From assembly GCA_963770535.1 (NCBI GenBank), contig CAVYPZ010000004.1, forward strand, positions 1 to 64,000: a DNA stretch of 64,000 nucleotides, given 5' to 3'. Source of the stretch: RYN-230 sp963770535 (GTDB lineage Bacteria; Actinomycetota; Actinomycetes; Streptosporangiales; Streptosporangiaceae). This document shows, one piece after another, positions 44,052-54,100 of this stretch. The notes under the pieces are model-generated. The model saw nothing but the letters and a program-made list of their open reading frames with translations. It ran no database searches and was not told the origin of the DNA. The translations under genes were made by a program, and so were the position numbers. Positions within the stretch are counted from its first letter, which is position 1, and every line of letters begins with the position of its first letter.

Positions 44052-44293
44052 CTGGGACTTTCCTCACCTGACTTGACGGGCATGTCGCCCAGCTGTCCCG
44101 GGAATCGTCCGCGGCCGGCCCCCGATCACGGAATGAAGGCGCCGGGTCGCATGTTTCAGACGGCGTGGTTGTAGCCGATTGCGCTCCTCGCAGCGCCCCC
44201 AAGCTGACTCGCTTCGAGCCGAGGCATGGGGGGGATGTATCCTCCCGCCCATACGGTCGCTTCCGTTGGCCGGTGCAGGAGATCTCCGAGGGG

Positions 44294-44932
44294 GTGGGTG
44301 CGGTAACCGAGACACTCGAGCAGCGAAGCGAGCGTTTCGAGCACGACGTGCTGCCGTTCCTGGATCAGCTCTACTCCGCGGGGCTGCGGATGACGCGTAA
44401 CCCGGCGGATGCCGAGGACCTTGTCCAGGAGACGTTCGCCAAGGCATACGCGTCGTTCCATCAGTTCCAGCCCGGGACGAACCTGAAGGCGTGGCTGTTC
44501 CGCATCCTGACCAACACCTTCATCAACAGCTACCGCAAGAAGCAGCGTGAGCCGCAGCGGTCAGGCGCGGAAGAGGTTGAGGACTGGCAGCTGGCCCGGG
44601 CTGCCGAGCACACCTCCTCCGGCCTGAAGTCGGCGGAGGCGGAGGCGCTGGACCGTCTCCCGGACTCCGACATCAAGCAGGCGCTGCAGGCCCTTCCGGA
44701 GGAGTTCCGCATCGCGGTATATCTCGCCGATGTGGAGGGGTTCGCGTACAAGGAGATCGCCGACATCATGGGTACGCCGATCGGCACCGTCATGTCGCGC
44801 CTGCACCGCGGGCGGCGGCAGCTGCGGGAGATGCTGCAGGATTACGCGGCCGACCGGGGCGTCACGCGCCCGGCCACGGCGGGGGACGGCCAGGACCCGC
44901 AGGCTGCGGAGTCGGGGAGGGACGCGTCATGA
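44294..44932 (+). CDS. sigR: RNA polymerase ECF sigma factor SigR/SigH type
   Basis: A 212-residue sigma factor that runs the thiol-oxidative stress regulon. Region 2: LYSAGLRMTRNPADAEDLVQETFAKAYASFHQF, LKAWLFRILTNTFINSYRKKQREP; region 4: LPEEFRIAVYLADVEGFAYKEIADIMGTPIGTVMSRLHRGRRQL. The GTG at 44294 (GAVTETLEQ) is chosen by comparison with relatives; AGGAG is 13 bases away, so the site is weak. Its partner rsrA overlaps the stop. An autoregulatory GGGAAT/GTT promoter was looked for and not found with proper spacing. Confidence 0.93.
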   Translation: MGAVTETLEQRSERFEHDVLPFLDQLYSAGLRMTRNPADAEDLVQETFAKAYASFHQFQPGTNLKAWLFRILTNTFINSYRKKQREPQRSGAEEVEDWQLARAAEHTSSGLKSAEAEALDRLPDSDIKQALQALPEEFRIAVYLADVEGFAYKEIADIMGTPIGTVMSRLHRGRRQLREMLQDYAADRGVTRPATAGDGQDPQAAESGRDAS

Positions 44933-45213
44933 GCTGCGGGAAACCCCACGAGACTCCGTGTAGTGAGGTACTCGACCGGGTCTACTCCTACCTGGACGGC
45001 GAGCTCGCCGACTCGGGCTCGGCGCAGATCCGCCAGCATCTCGAGGAGTGTGGCCCGTGCCTGCGGGAGTACGGCCTCGAAGAGGCGGTCAAGCGGCTGG
45101 TGCACAAATACTGCGGCCACGACGAGGTTCCTGGTGACCTGCGGGTCAAGGTGCTGACCCGGATTCAGGAAGTCCGGGCCACGATCGAGATCACCGAACT
45201 GCGCAGCGAATAG
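44929..45213 (+). CDS. rsrA: Redox anti-sigma factor RsrA (zinc-binding)
   Basis: A 94-residue ZAS-family anti-sigma. Key residues: Cys3, His7, Cys11 at the start; His37-x3-Cys41-x2-Cys44 (HLEECGPC), which in relatives forms the zinc and disulphide switch; and YCGHDEVPGDLRVKVL. Oxidation releases SigR. ATGA overlap with sigR gives coupled synthesis. All three Cys of the redox centre are kept. Confidence 0.95.
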   Translation: MSCGKPHETPCSEVLDRVYSYLDGELADSGSAQIRQHLEECGPCLREYGLEEAVKRLVHKYCGHDEVPGDLRVKVLTRIQEVRATIEITELRSE

Positions 45214-45312
45214 CCCGCCCCGGCCGGCCCATTCCCCGCCAAATCACCCGCCGGGACCCCGGCCGTCAATGATATGCCCTCTGACCTGGGCACACGCCGT
45301 GGCTGCTCGCCA

Positions 45313-45341
45313 TTGTTACTTTCTGTCATCTCGCATATACG
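45313..45341 (+). promoter_or_regulatory. Candidate vegetative promoter for the HD-domain pair
   Basis: TTGTTA (45313-45318), a 17-base spacer, and TATACG (45336-45341) lie in a locally AT-richer part of a 315-base gap. The gene starts about 180 bases downstream, leaving a long 5' untranslated region with no riboswitch I can name. Confidence 0.45.
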
Positions 45342-45528
45342 GGCTGTAGATATCGGCCGTGAAGGCTACGCGATCAGCGGTGATGGCGTTACCCTGAGTG
45401 GCGAGCTGGAGCTATAGGCAGGGTCATTCATCGGGGCCGGATCGGCAGGGTTACCGGTTCGCGGCCGGCGTGCGCCCGTGAGGAAGTGACCACCCGTTAG
45501 CCGATCGGACTAACTGCGAGGGGGGGTC

Positions 45529-46908
45529 TTGAGCAGGCTCTCGCGGGCCGCGTGGCTCTACATGGCTGCGGTGGTCCTGTCAGCGTCGCTGCTGGTAGCC
45601 AGCGTGCTGGTGCAGGACCTGGGCTGGGGCCTGGACTACCGGCTGTCCCGGACGCTGCTGGTGCTGGCCGTCCTGTTCATGATCTGCGATTCCACCCCCA
45701 CCACGCTCACCTCCCGGCAGTCCGCCTGGTCGCCCAGCTCGGCAGCCACCCTGGCGGCGGTCGTCCTGCTCGGTCCGGGCGGGGCGGCGCTGGTCGGCGC
45801 CACGTCGCTGATCAGCCTGCGCCGCGGCGGGCTGCGCGAGCGCGCCTTTAACGGGGCCATGTACGCGATCAGCGCGTATGCGGCAGGCGAGGCCTATCTG
45901 GCCCTGGGCGGCCATATCGGCGTGCCGTTGCCAGGGTCGTTTCCGGGCATCATCCTGCCGTTCGCTGTGGCGGCCGCGGTGCATGTGGCCGTCAATCACG
46001 GGCTGTTGTGGACCATGCTGCTGCTCCTGCCGCCGTCCGGGGCCAGCCCGCAGCGGGGCCGCCTCGACCTGCACCTTTCCCTCCTGCTGGTGTCCGACCT
46101 GGGTTATGCCACGCTGGGCCTGCTGATCGCCGCCCTGTGGGACCTGGTCGGCCCCTTCGCCGCGGTCCTGGTCCTGATCCCGCTGTTCGTGGCGCGCTGG
46201 GCGATGGCGCAGTTCGCCGCGCAGGAGGGCGCCTACTCCGCCACGATGGCTGCACTGTGCCAGGCCGTGGAGACCAAGGACTTCTACACCCGCGGGCACA
46301 GTGAGCGGGTGTCCCGGGGCGCCACCATGCTGGCCCGGCAGATCGGGATGGGCACGGAACGGGTAGAGGCCATCCGGTACGCGGGCATGCTGCACGACGT
46401 GGGCAAGCTCGGCGTCCCGACCAAGGTGCTGCAGAAGACCGGGCCGCTGACCGAGGAGGAACTGGCCGCCATCCAGCTGCATCCGATGCGCGGCCTGGAG
46501 ATCGTCCGGCAGATCGGTTTCCTGACCGAAGCGCTGGACGGCATCATGCATCACCACGAGCGGATGGACGGCAAGGGCTATCCGATGGGACTGGCGGGCG
46601 ACGAGATCCCCGAGTTCGCGCGGGTGATCGCGGTCGCCGACGCGTTCGACTCGATGACCTCCACGCGGTCCTACCGCGGCGCCCGGAGCGTCGAGGAGGC
46701 CGTTGCGGAACTGCGCAAATGCGCAGGGCTGCAGTTCGACCCCATGCTCGTGGACGCGTTCATCGCCGCGCTGGCCCGCCAGCGCTGGGAATCGCAGGCC
46801 ACCGGCCAGCCCTCGTCCACGGCCCTGCCGGCTGACTTCCCTGCCCAGGTCGCGGCCCAGGATCACGACGATCCCACCGCGCCGCTGCGGGTCGTCGAGA
46901 GCCGCTGA
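45529..46908 (+). CDS. HD-GYP domain membrane protein
   Basis: A 459-residue protein. Six or more hydrophobic helices (about 8-230) form a membrane sensor; the HD-GYP domain follows: TRGHSERVSRGATMLARQIGM, AGMLHDVGKLGVP (HD), LHPMRGLEIV, HHHERMDGKGYPMGL (the GYP loop) and ADAFDSMTSTRSYR. All metal ligands are present, so it is a likely c-di-GMP phosphodiesterase. The start is TTG with a GAGGGGGGG ribosome site; an ATG at 45562 is possible. Followed by a related gene 12 bases on. Confidence 0.85.
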   Translation: MSRLSRAAWLYMAAVVLSASLLVASVLVQDLGWGLDYRLSRTLLVLAVLFMICDSTPTTLTSRQSAWSPSSAATLAAVVLLGPGGAALVGATSLISLRRGGLRERAFNGAMYAISAYAAGEAYLALGGHIGVPLPGSFPGIILPFAVAAAVHVAVNHGLLWTMLLLLPPSGASPQRGRLDLHLSLLLVSDLGYATLGLLIAALWDLVGPFAAVLVLIPLFVARWAMAQFAAQEGAYSATMAALCQAVETKDFYTRGHSERVSRGATMLARQIGMGTERVEAIRYAGMLHDVGKLGVPTKVLQKTGPLTEEELAAIQLHPMRGLEIVRQIGFLTEALDGIMHHHERMDGKGYPMGLAGDEIPEFARVIAVADAFDSMTSTRSYRGARSVEEAVAELRKCAGLQFDPMLVDAFIAALARQRWESQATGQPSSTALPADFPAQVAAQDHDDPTAPLRVVESR

Positions 46909-46920
46909 GGCGCGCCGACC

Positions 46921-48201
46921 GTGACGACGCAACGGCATATCGCCCGCCAGCCCGCCTGGCAGTCCATCGACTCCGGCCAGCTGCTGCTGGTCGGCGCGGC
47001 CGGGCTGCTGCTGGTCGCGGCCGTGGCGCAGACCGCCGCGGCCGGCCTGGTGCAGCCCCGGGACGCGCTGGCTTTCGGGGCGCTGATCGCGCTGGGCGAG
47101 CTGCTCCGCCTGTCCCTGCCCGGTGACCGTGAGGCGGCCCCGATCGGCAGCGCCGGGGCTCTCGGCTACGCGCTGGCCGTCCGGGTCGGCCCGTTCCCGG
47201 CCCTCCAGCCCGCTTTGCAGGTCGTCGCGGTCACCGCGGTCGGGATGATCGTCGGGGCGCTGCCGCACCTGGCCGCGGGCCGGCCCGCGGGGGTGGCGGG
47301 GATGGCCTCCCGGCTGCTGGCCGTGGCGTTCGTGGCGATCGCCTTCCGGCCTCTCGCCCACACCGACCTCATCGAGCGTCACGCGTGGCTCAGGCTCGCG
47401 GTCATGGCCGTGCTGATCGTGGCCGGATGGCTCGCCGAATGCGTGATCAAGGGCCTGATCCGGGCGGACACCCTGCGGGCCAGGTTCGTCGTTTCGCTGC
47501 GGGACGAGCTCAGCATCCAGGCGCCGCTCGGCGCGGCCGTGGGTGCCTGCGCCATGCTGATCGCCCTCGCCACCGAGGCGATGGGGCTGGTGGCACTGGC
47601 CCTGCTCATCGCGCCGCTGCTGGTCACCCAGACGGCCTTCCGCCGGTATGCGGGCATCCGTTCCACCTACCTGCAGACGGTCCGCGCCCTGGCCCGGGTC
47701 ACCGAGGTCGGGGGCTACGTCGAGGATGGCCACTCCTACCGGGTCGGCAGGCTCGCCGTGGCGATAGGCCGCGAGCTCGGGATGAGCGAGCCGGACCTGC
47801 TGGAGCTGGAGTACGCGGCGCTCATGCACGACATCGGCCAGCTGTCGCTGGCTGACCCGATCCCGGGCGGCGCGACCGTACTCGCCTCTCCTGAAGATCA
47901 GCGGCGCATCGCAGGCCTCGGCGCGAGCGTCATCGAGCAGGCCGGCGTGCTGGACGGCGTGGCCGAGATCGTCCGGCGCCAGAGCCAGCCCTGGCGCGGC
48001 AGTGACCCGCAGCCGCCGATCGGGAGCCGGATCATCCGGGCGGCCAACGCGTTCGACGACATGGCGGGCGGGTCGCCCGACCGGGACCGCTCCGCGGCGG
48101 CGCTGGAACGGCTCCGGCTGGACACCGCGGTGGAGTACGACCCGGGGGTCGTGGAGGCGCTCACCAAGGTGGCCGGGCGGTGGTACCCCGGCCACCTGTA
48201 G
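46921..48201 (+). CDS. HD-domain membrane protein lacking the GYP motif
   Basis: A 426-residue relative of the upstream gene: about eight hydrophobic helices then an HD domain with YVEDGHSYRVGRLAVAIG and AALMHDIGQLSLADP (HD kept). The GYP region is replaced by EIVRRQSQPWRGSDPQPPIG, so the second metal cluster and DGxGYP loop are gone; ANAFDDMAGG remains. It may bind nucleotide or regulate the upstream enzyme instead of catalysing. Same operon, GTG start. Confidence 0.8.
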   Translation: MTTQRHIARQPAWQSIDSGQLLLVGAAGLLLVAAVAQTAAAGLVQPRDALAFGALIALGELLRLSLPGDREAAPIGSAGALGYALAVRVGPFPALQPALQVVAVTAVGMIVGALPHLAAGRPAGVAGMASRLLAVAFVAIAFRPLAHTDLIERHAWLRLAVMAVLIVAGWLAECVIKGLIRADTLRARFVVSLRDELSIQAPLGAAVGACAMLIALATEAMGLVALALLIAPLLVTQTAFRRYAGIRSTYLQTVRALARVTEVGGYVEDGHSYRVGRLAVAIGRELGMSEPDLLELEYAALMHDIGQLSLADPIPGGATVLASPEDQRRIAGLGASVIEQAGVLDGVAEIVRRQSQPWRGSDPQPPIGSRIIRAANAFDDMAGGSPDRDRSAAALERLRLDTAVEYDPGVVEALTKVAGRWYPGHL

Positions 48202-48210
48202 GCTTCCGGC

Positions 48211-49581
<1,371 letters not shown>

Positions 49582-49659
49582 TGGGCACAGGCCCGTGAAC
49601 GGGCACAATGTGAGGGGGCGCCCGGCGGGCGGCCCGCCAGCGAGGGAGAGGAGCGGCGA

Positions 49660-49872
49660 GTGGCCGAGGTCCGTGCGGAGATGGTGGCCAACGTCTGGAA
49701 GGTCGTGACCGCCGAGGGCGAGGAGGTCTCCGACGGCGCAACGCTGGTCATCCTCGAATCGATGAAGATGGAGATCCCGGTGCTGGCCGAGGAGCCGGGC
49801 ACGGTGACCAAGCTGGCGGTGGCCGAGGGTGACGTGGTCCAGGAAGGCGACCTCATCGCCATCATCGAGTAA
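49660..49872 (+). CDS. Biotin/lipoyl carrier protein (small BCCP)
   Basis: A 70-residue single domain. The biotin lysine is in ILESMKMEIPV, flanked by the two half-barrel repeats VTAEGEEVSDG and LAVAEGDVVQEG. Mycobacterial TB7.3 (Rv3221c) is the counterpart at the same place near rshA-sigH. With accC it forms the two halves of a carboxylase. GTG start, ribosome site GAGGAG. Confidence 0.94.
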   Translation: MAEVRAEMVANVWKVVTAEGEEVSDGATLVILESMKMEIPVLAEEPGTVTKLAVAEGDVVQEGDLIAIIE

Positions 49873-49930
49873 CCCGCCGCCCGGTCCCCCCGTCCCGGCT
49901 GATCCCTCGTCCCGGCCAGCCCACCCCTAG

Positions 49931-50008
49931 GGCGACTCTTCCTACGCAGCGTGCGCCTAAACCGGACAAATCACCCGGCGGAACGCACGTCGCGTAGGAA
50001 AAGTCGCC
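49931..50008. terminator. Long imperfect inverted repeat between convergent genes
   Basis: GGCGACTCTTCCTACGC (49931-49947) pairs with 49992-50008 (one mismatch); CGTGCG/CGCACG pairs inside it; the loop contains CCGG blocks. It lies exactly between the BCCP gene and the convergent ilvG-like gene, so a two-way terminator is likely. Confidence 0.7.
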
Positions 50009-50057
50009 AGGGGGATCGGGACGTGGAGACCCGCGCCGGGTGGTGAGTGCCCGGGGA

Positions 50058-51856
50058 TCAGACGCCGGTGGTGGAGCGGGGGTAGGCGACCGCCGGGTCA
50101 GTGATCACGTTGACCAGGTAGGGCACCCCGGAGTCGAAGGCCCGGCGCAGCGCGGGGCCGATCCCGTCCGGGCGGGTGACCAGTTCCCCGGCGCCGCCCA
50201 GGGCGCTGACCACCTCGTCGTAGCGGCACCCCGGCTGCAGGTCGGCGGCCACGTCGTAGCCGTAGATGGCCTGCATCGGGTACTTCTCCAGGCCCCAGAT
50301 CCCGTTGTTCCCGCAGATCATCACAACCGGCAGCCCGTGCCGGACCAGCGTGTCCGCGTCCATCAGCGAGAACCCGGCCGCGCCGTCCCCGAGCAGGAGC
50401 ACCACCTGGGCCGACGGGCGGGAGATCCGGGCCGCGATCGCGTAGCCCAGCCCCGTCCCCAGGCACCCGTACGGGCCCGGGTCGAGCCAGCCGCCCGGGC
50501 GTCCCGGCTCGATGTACTTGCCCGCGTACGACACGAAGTCGCCGCCATCGCCGATCACCACGGCGTCGTCGTCGAGCATCCCGGCCAGCTCGCCATAGAT
50601 GCGCATCGGGTGAATGGGATCGGACTCGCTGGCCAGCAGCGCACCATCAGCCGCCACCGCGGCGCGCGCCGCATCCTGGAGCCGCGGGAGCCAGTCGTCC
50701 TCCCACGCCAGCCGGGCGGGCCGCCCCGGCCACGCCGCCGGGTCCGCCAGCGCCCCGAAGAACGCGCCGAGGTCACCCGAGTACGACGCGGCCAGGTCGC
50801 AGTGCCGGGCTAGCTGGCCCGGCGCGTCGGCGACATGGACCACGGACGGTTTTCGTTGCGGAGAATTCTGGTCGCCGAACGCGCCATAGCCGAGCCGGAA
50901 GTCGAGCGGGGTACCCACCACGATGACCAGGTCAGCCTCCCGGAAGGCGGTTGACCTGGCCCGGGTGACCAGCAGCTCGTGTCCTCGCGGCAGGATGCCG
51001 CGGCCCTGGCCGTTGGCGATGACCGGCAGCCGCAGTTCCTCGGCCGCGGCCCGGGCCTCCTCCTCGGCGCTACCGATCCACACGTCAGAGCCGAGCACCA
51101 GCACCGGGCGCCGGGCCGCCGCGATCAGGCGCGCGATGGCGGAGGCCCCATCCGGGTCGCCCGGGGCGGCCGGGCCGGGCCGGGCAGCCCGCACCATGGT
51201 GCTGCCCGGCCCGCCCTTCCTGGCCAGCAGAGCTTCCGCCGCGCCCGCCGGGGCCGGGCCGAAAAGAGCCTCCAGGGACACGTTGACGAACACGGGGCCG
51301 CGGTGGGGCGCCGTGGCCAGCCGGAACGCCTCGTCCACCCCGGCACCGACCTTCGCGGTCTCGTGCTCGGTCCAGGCCCGTTTGGTGATCGGCCGGAGCA
51401 GTTCCGGATGGTCGAACTCCTGCAGGCTCCCCGAGCCCCAGCGCGCGTCGGGGGCCCGGCCGCCGAGGATCACCACCGGCGAGCCGTTGAAATGAGCCGT
51501 GGTGACGGCGCTGACCCCGTTGGTCACCCCGGGCCCCGCGGTCAGCACGGCCAGCCCCGGCCGCCGGGTCAGCCGGGCAGTGGCCTCCGCGGCGAACACG
51601 GCGGTCTGCTCGTGCCGGACGTCCAGCAGCCGCATCGGCGGGTCCGCGTGGACCGCCGCGTCGTACAGCGGGAACACGTGGCCGCCGGACAGGGTGAACA
51701 TGGTGGACACGCCGTGGGCCTGGGCTGCCGCCACGGCCAGCGTGCCCCCGTGCTGGCTGATCGCCTGCTGGCCAGCCCCCTGCGCGCTCGCCGCGTGCTG
51801 GCTGTCCCCGGGCCCGGTCCCTCGCCCGCGCCCTCGCCCGCGCTGCCGTCGGTCAT
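50058..51856 (-). CDS. ilvG: ThDP-dependent acetolactate-synthase-like enzyme (IlvG type), start uncertain
   Basis: The protein has MFTLSGGHVFPLYDAAV, DVRHEQTAVFAAEATARL, VLTAGPGVTNGVSAV, the central domain, and GDGAAGFSLMDADTLVRHG...GNNGIWGLEK, the ThDP-Mg motif. It matches the mycobacterial IlvG layout along its length. The coding start is a problem: the plausible ATG 51856 (TDGSAGEGAGEG) is in a different frame from the body, which is shifted by -1 after a GGGCGAG repeat near 51820. In the body frame no start exists until 52067. An in-frame SPQRKP peptide comes from the 18-bp motif at 50847. Convergent with bcpp, upstream partner DUF6314. Confidence 0.82.
50847..50864. repeat. 18-bp dispersed motif, copy 3 (in the ilvG-like gene)
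   Basis: CGGTTTTCGTTGCGGAGA; with flanks it equals copy 1 over 21 bases (50846-50866). It encodes SPQRKP in a loop where the mycobacterial relative is about five residues shorter. Confidence 0.9.
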
Positions 51857-52056
51857 GCGGCGAGGTTACCAGCTGGTAGCTTGCGCGAACAGGTGCCCGC
51901 CTGGCGGCTGCGGGGCGCGAGCAGGTGCCGGCGGCGCGGGGGCGGGGGTGCGAGCGGGTGCCGGCGGCGCGGGGCGAGGGGGTGCGGGCGTGACTTGCGT
52001 CACGTTGCTGGCGTTCATGGTGTGATGAATTGTCCGGGGCCGCAATGGTTCGCGGA

Positions 52057-52494
52057 TCAGTGATCACAGCGGGTCAGGGTCGCGGTGGCGTCGTAGTCCT
52101 TGCCCGGGCCGCGTACCCGCCAGCGCTCCTCCATCACGTCTTCGCCGAGCACCAGGTAGGTGATCTCGTACTCGTCCGCGCGGCACGGGTGGACCGCTGT
52201 GCAGCGACCGGAGCGCAGGTCCAGGCGGTAGAAGAGGTGGCCGTCGGCGAACAATACGTCCACTGTGCCATCGGGAAGGCCCCGGTAGCAGAGGCGGCGG
52301 GTGGCCGGGCCCGTGTGCGGGCCGAAGCGCAGCTCGCCCGTCTCCAGGTAGTCCAGCGGGCCCCCCGGGAGGTCCGGCCCGGTGAGCAGGGCCTGGCCGG
52401 TGAACCGTCCCTCCAGGCCCGACCGGTGGTCAGCCAGCACCCGCTCGAGGTGCCAGCGCCCCGCGGCGAAGGCGAGCGTGTCAGTTACCCGCAT
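52057..52494 (-). CDS. DUF6314-type protein
   Basis: A 145-residue protein beginning MRVTDTLAFAAGRWHLERVLADH and including RFTGQALLTG, LRFGPHTGPATRRLCYR, DVLFADGHLFYRLDL and RVRGPGKDYDATATLTR. The beta-rich pattern with AGRWxxERxxxDH is the signature of a conserved actinobacterial family of unknown role. The start at 52494 precedes the motif; longer starts lack support. It faces bioY. Confidence 0.75.
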   Translation of the reverse strand: MRVTDTLAFAAGRWHLERVLADHRSGLEGRFTGQALLTGPDLPGGPLDYLETGELRFGPHTGPATRRLCYRGLPDGTVDVLFADGHLFYRLDLRSGRCTAVHPCRADEYEITYLVLGEDVMEERWRVRGPGKDYDATATLTRCDH

Positions 52495-52616
52495 GGTTCG
52501 CCATTCTGACTGCTCCCCGCGGCGTCCTGGCACCCGGTGCCTTGGACGGCCCGGGCGCGCTTGATATCGTCCCCCTCGGCTACCAGTACGTTTCCCCCGC
52601 CCGAGGAGTCCCCCCT

Positions 52617-53228
52617 ATGTCTGAAGCGGCCGCGCTGCGCCAGCGTTCCCCTCTGGTGCTCGCCGACCTGCTGCCCGGTGCACTGGTCCGCGACACGCTC
52701 CTGGTCGTCGGAGCGGCCGGCTTCATCGGGCTGCTCGCCCAGATCTCGATCCACCTGTCCTTCACGCCGGTGCCCATCACCGGGCAGACGCTGGGCGTGC
52801 TGCTGGCCGGCACGGCGCTGGGCTGGCGGCGGGCCGGGGCGGCGCTGGTGCTGTACGCGGTGGCCGGGCTGGCCGGGGTGCCCTGGTTCGCCGGTCACGC
52901 CAGCGGCTACGTGGGCGCCTCGTTCGGCTACGTGCTCGGCTTCATCGCGGCCGCGATCCTGTGCGGCTACCTGGCTGAGCGCGGGGCGGACCGCTCGGTG
53001 CTGCGGTCGGTGCCGGTCATGGTCGCCGGTGAGGTGGTCATGTACGCGTTCGGGGTGACCTGGCTGGCGCTGAGCCTGCACCTGAGCGCGTCGGCCGCGA
53101 TCTCGGAGGGATTCACCCCGTTCGTGGCCGGCGACGCGGTCAAGGCCGCGATCGCCGCGGGGCTGCTGCCGGGGGCCTGGTGGCTGGCCGGCTACCGCCG
53201 CGGCCGCCCCGCTGACGACGCCGGCTGA
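52617..53228 (+). CDS. bioY: Biotin transporter BioY
   Basis: A 203-residue membrane S-component: six helices, with LAQISIHLSFTPVPITGQTLGVLLAG (substrate loop) and GLAGVPWFAGHASGYVGASFGYVLGF as in BioY. It imports biotin. Its presence 3 kb from accC and the biotinyl carrier makes biological sense. GAGGAG precedes the ATG 52617 by eight bases; the open frame upstream is not supported. EcfA/EcfT partners are absent nearby. Confidence 0.93.
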   Translation: MSEAAALRQRSPLVLADLLPGALVRDTLLVVGAAGFIGLLAQISIHLSFTPVPITGQTLGVLLAGTALGWRRAGAALVLYAVAGLAGVPWFAGHASGYVGASFGYVLGFIAAAILCGYLAERGADRSVLRSVPVMVAGEVVMYAFGVTWLALSLHLSASAAISEGFTPFVAGDAVKAAIAAGLLPGAWWLAGYRRGRPADDAG

Positions 53229-53237
53229 CCGAGCCGC

Positions 53238-53996
53238 CTAGCGGCGAAGCCGCGTGACCAGCTTGTAGCGGTCACCGCGGTACTTGGACTGGGCCCACTC
53301 GACCGGCTCGGCCGAGGCGTCGAACGCCTGCCGGGACAGCAGGAGCAAGGGCATGCCGGCGTCGACCCCGAGCAGCCGGGCGTCCTTGGGGTCGGCCAGC
53401 ACGGTCTCGATGGTCTCCACCGCCTCGGCGAGCTGGACCCCATAGGCCGAGGACAGCGCCTCGTACAGGGACGTGTACCGGTCCAGGTTCCGGCGCAGTC
53501 CGGGGAACCTGCGGGCGGGCAGGTGCGAGGTGTCCGTTGACATGGGCTCCCCGTCGGCCAGGCGCAGCCGGTGAATGCGCAGCACCCGGCTGCCGGGCGA
53601 GATGGCCAGCAACTCGGAGAGCTGCGCGTCCGCGGGGATGTAGCTGGTGTCCAGGATCCTGGTCTGGGGATGCAGCCCGTGCGCGCGCATCCCCTGCGTG
53701 TAACTGGCCAGCTCGAGAAGCTGCGCGACCTTCGGCTTGGCCACGAACGTCCCCTTGCCCTGCATGCGCAGCAGCCGGCCCTCGACCACGAGCTCGGCCA
53801 GGGCCTGGCGCACCGTGGTCCGCGACGTCCCGTACTGCTGGGCGAGCTCGCGTTCCGGCGGCACGGGTGTCCCCGGGGCCATGCTCTGGGTCAGCTCGAG
53901 CAGCTGGCGCTTGACCGCGTAGTACTTGGGGATCCGGGGTGACGCCGCGCCGGGAGGAGCGGGCTCACCATCGGCGATGGCGGGAGACGCTGTCAC
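53238..53996 (-). CDS. dasR: DasR-like GntR/HutC regulator
   Basis: A 252-residue regulator: IPKYYAVKRQLLELTQS, GTPVPPERELAQQYGTSRTT, VRQALAELVVEGRLLRMQGK and GTFVAKPKVAQ form the DNA-binding part; the UTRA effector domain follows to the last RGDRYKLVTRLRR. This closely follows Streptomyces DasR, the GlcNAc-6P-responsive master regulator of chitin use and development. GTG 53996 is chosen because GGAAGGAA lies six bases upstream. No nag genes are nearby. Confidence 0.9.
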   Translation of the reverse strand: MTASPAIADGEPAPPGAASPRIPKYYAVKRQLLELTQSMAPGTPVPPERELAQQYGTSRTTVRQALAELVVEGRLLRMQGKGTFVAKPKVAQLLELASYTQGMRAHGLHPQTRILDTSYIPADAQLSELLAISPGSRVLRIHRLRLADGEPMSTDTSHLPARRFPGLRRNLDRYTSLYEALSSAYGVQLAEAVETIETVLADPKDARLLGVDAGMPLLLLSRQAFDASAEPVEWAQSKYRGDRYKLVTRLRR

Positions 53997-54100
53997 GGTC
54001 ACTTCCTTCCGCAGCAACTGCGTTCCGCACATGATCCCTCATCAGAGCCGGGCTGTGGCCTCAGGACCGCCAGGTGTCCCGGATGAGCGATGATGGCAGG

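Noticed and set aside
44232..44267. SigR-type GGGAT/GTT promoter upstream of sigR
   Set aside because: Spacing is 28 bases, not about 18; not a credible SigR promoter.
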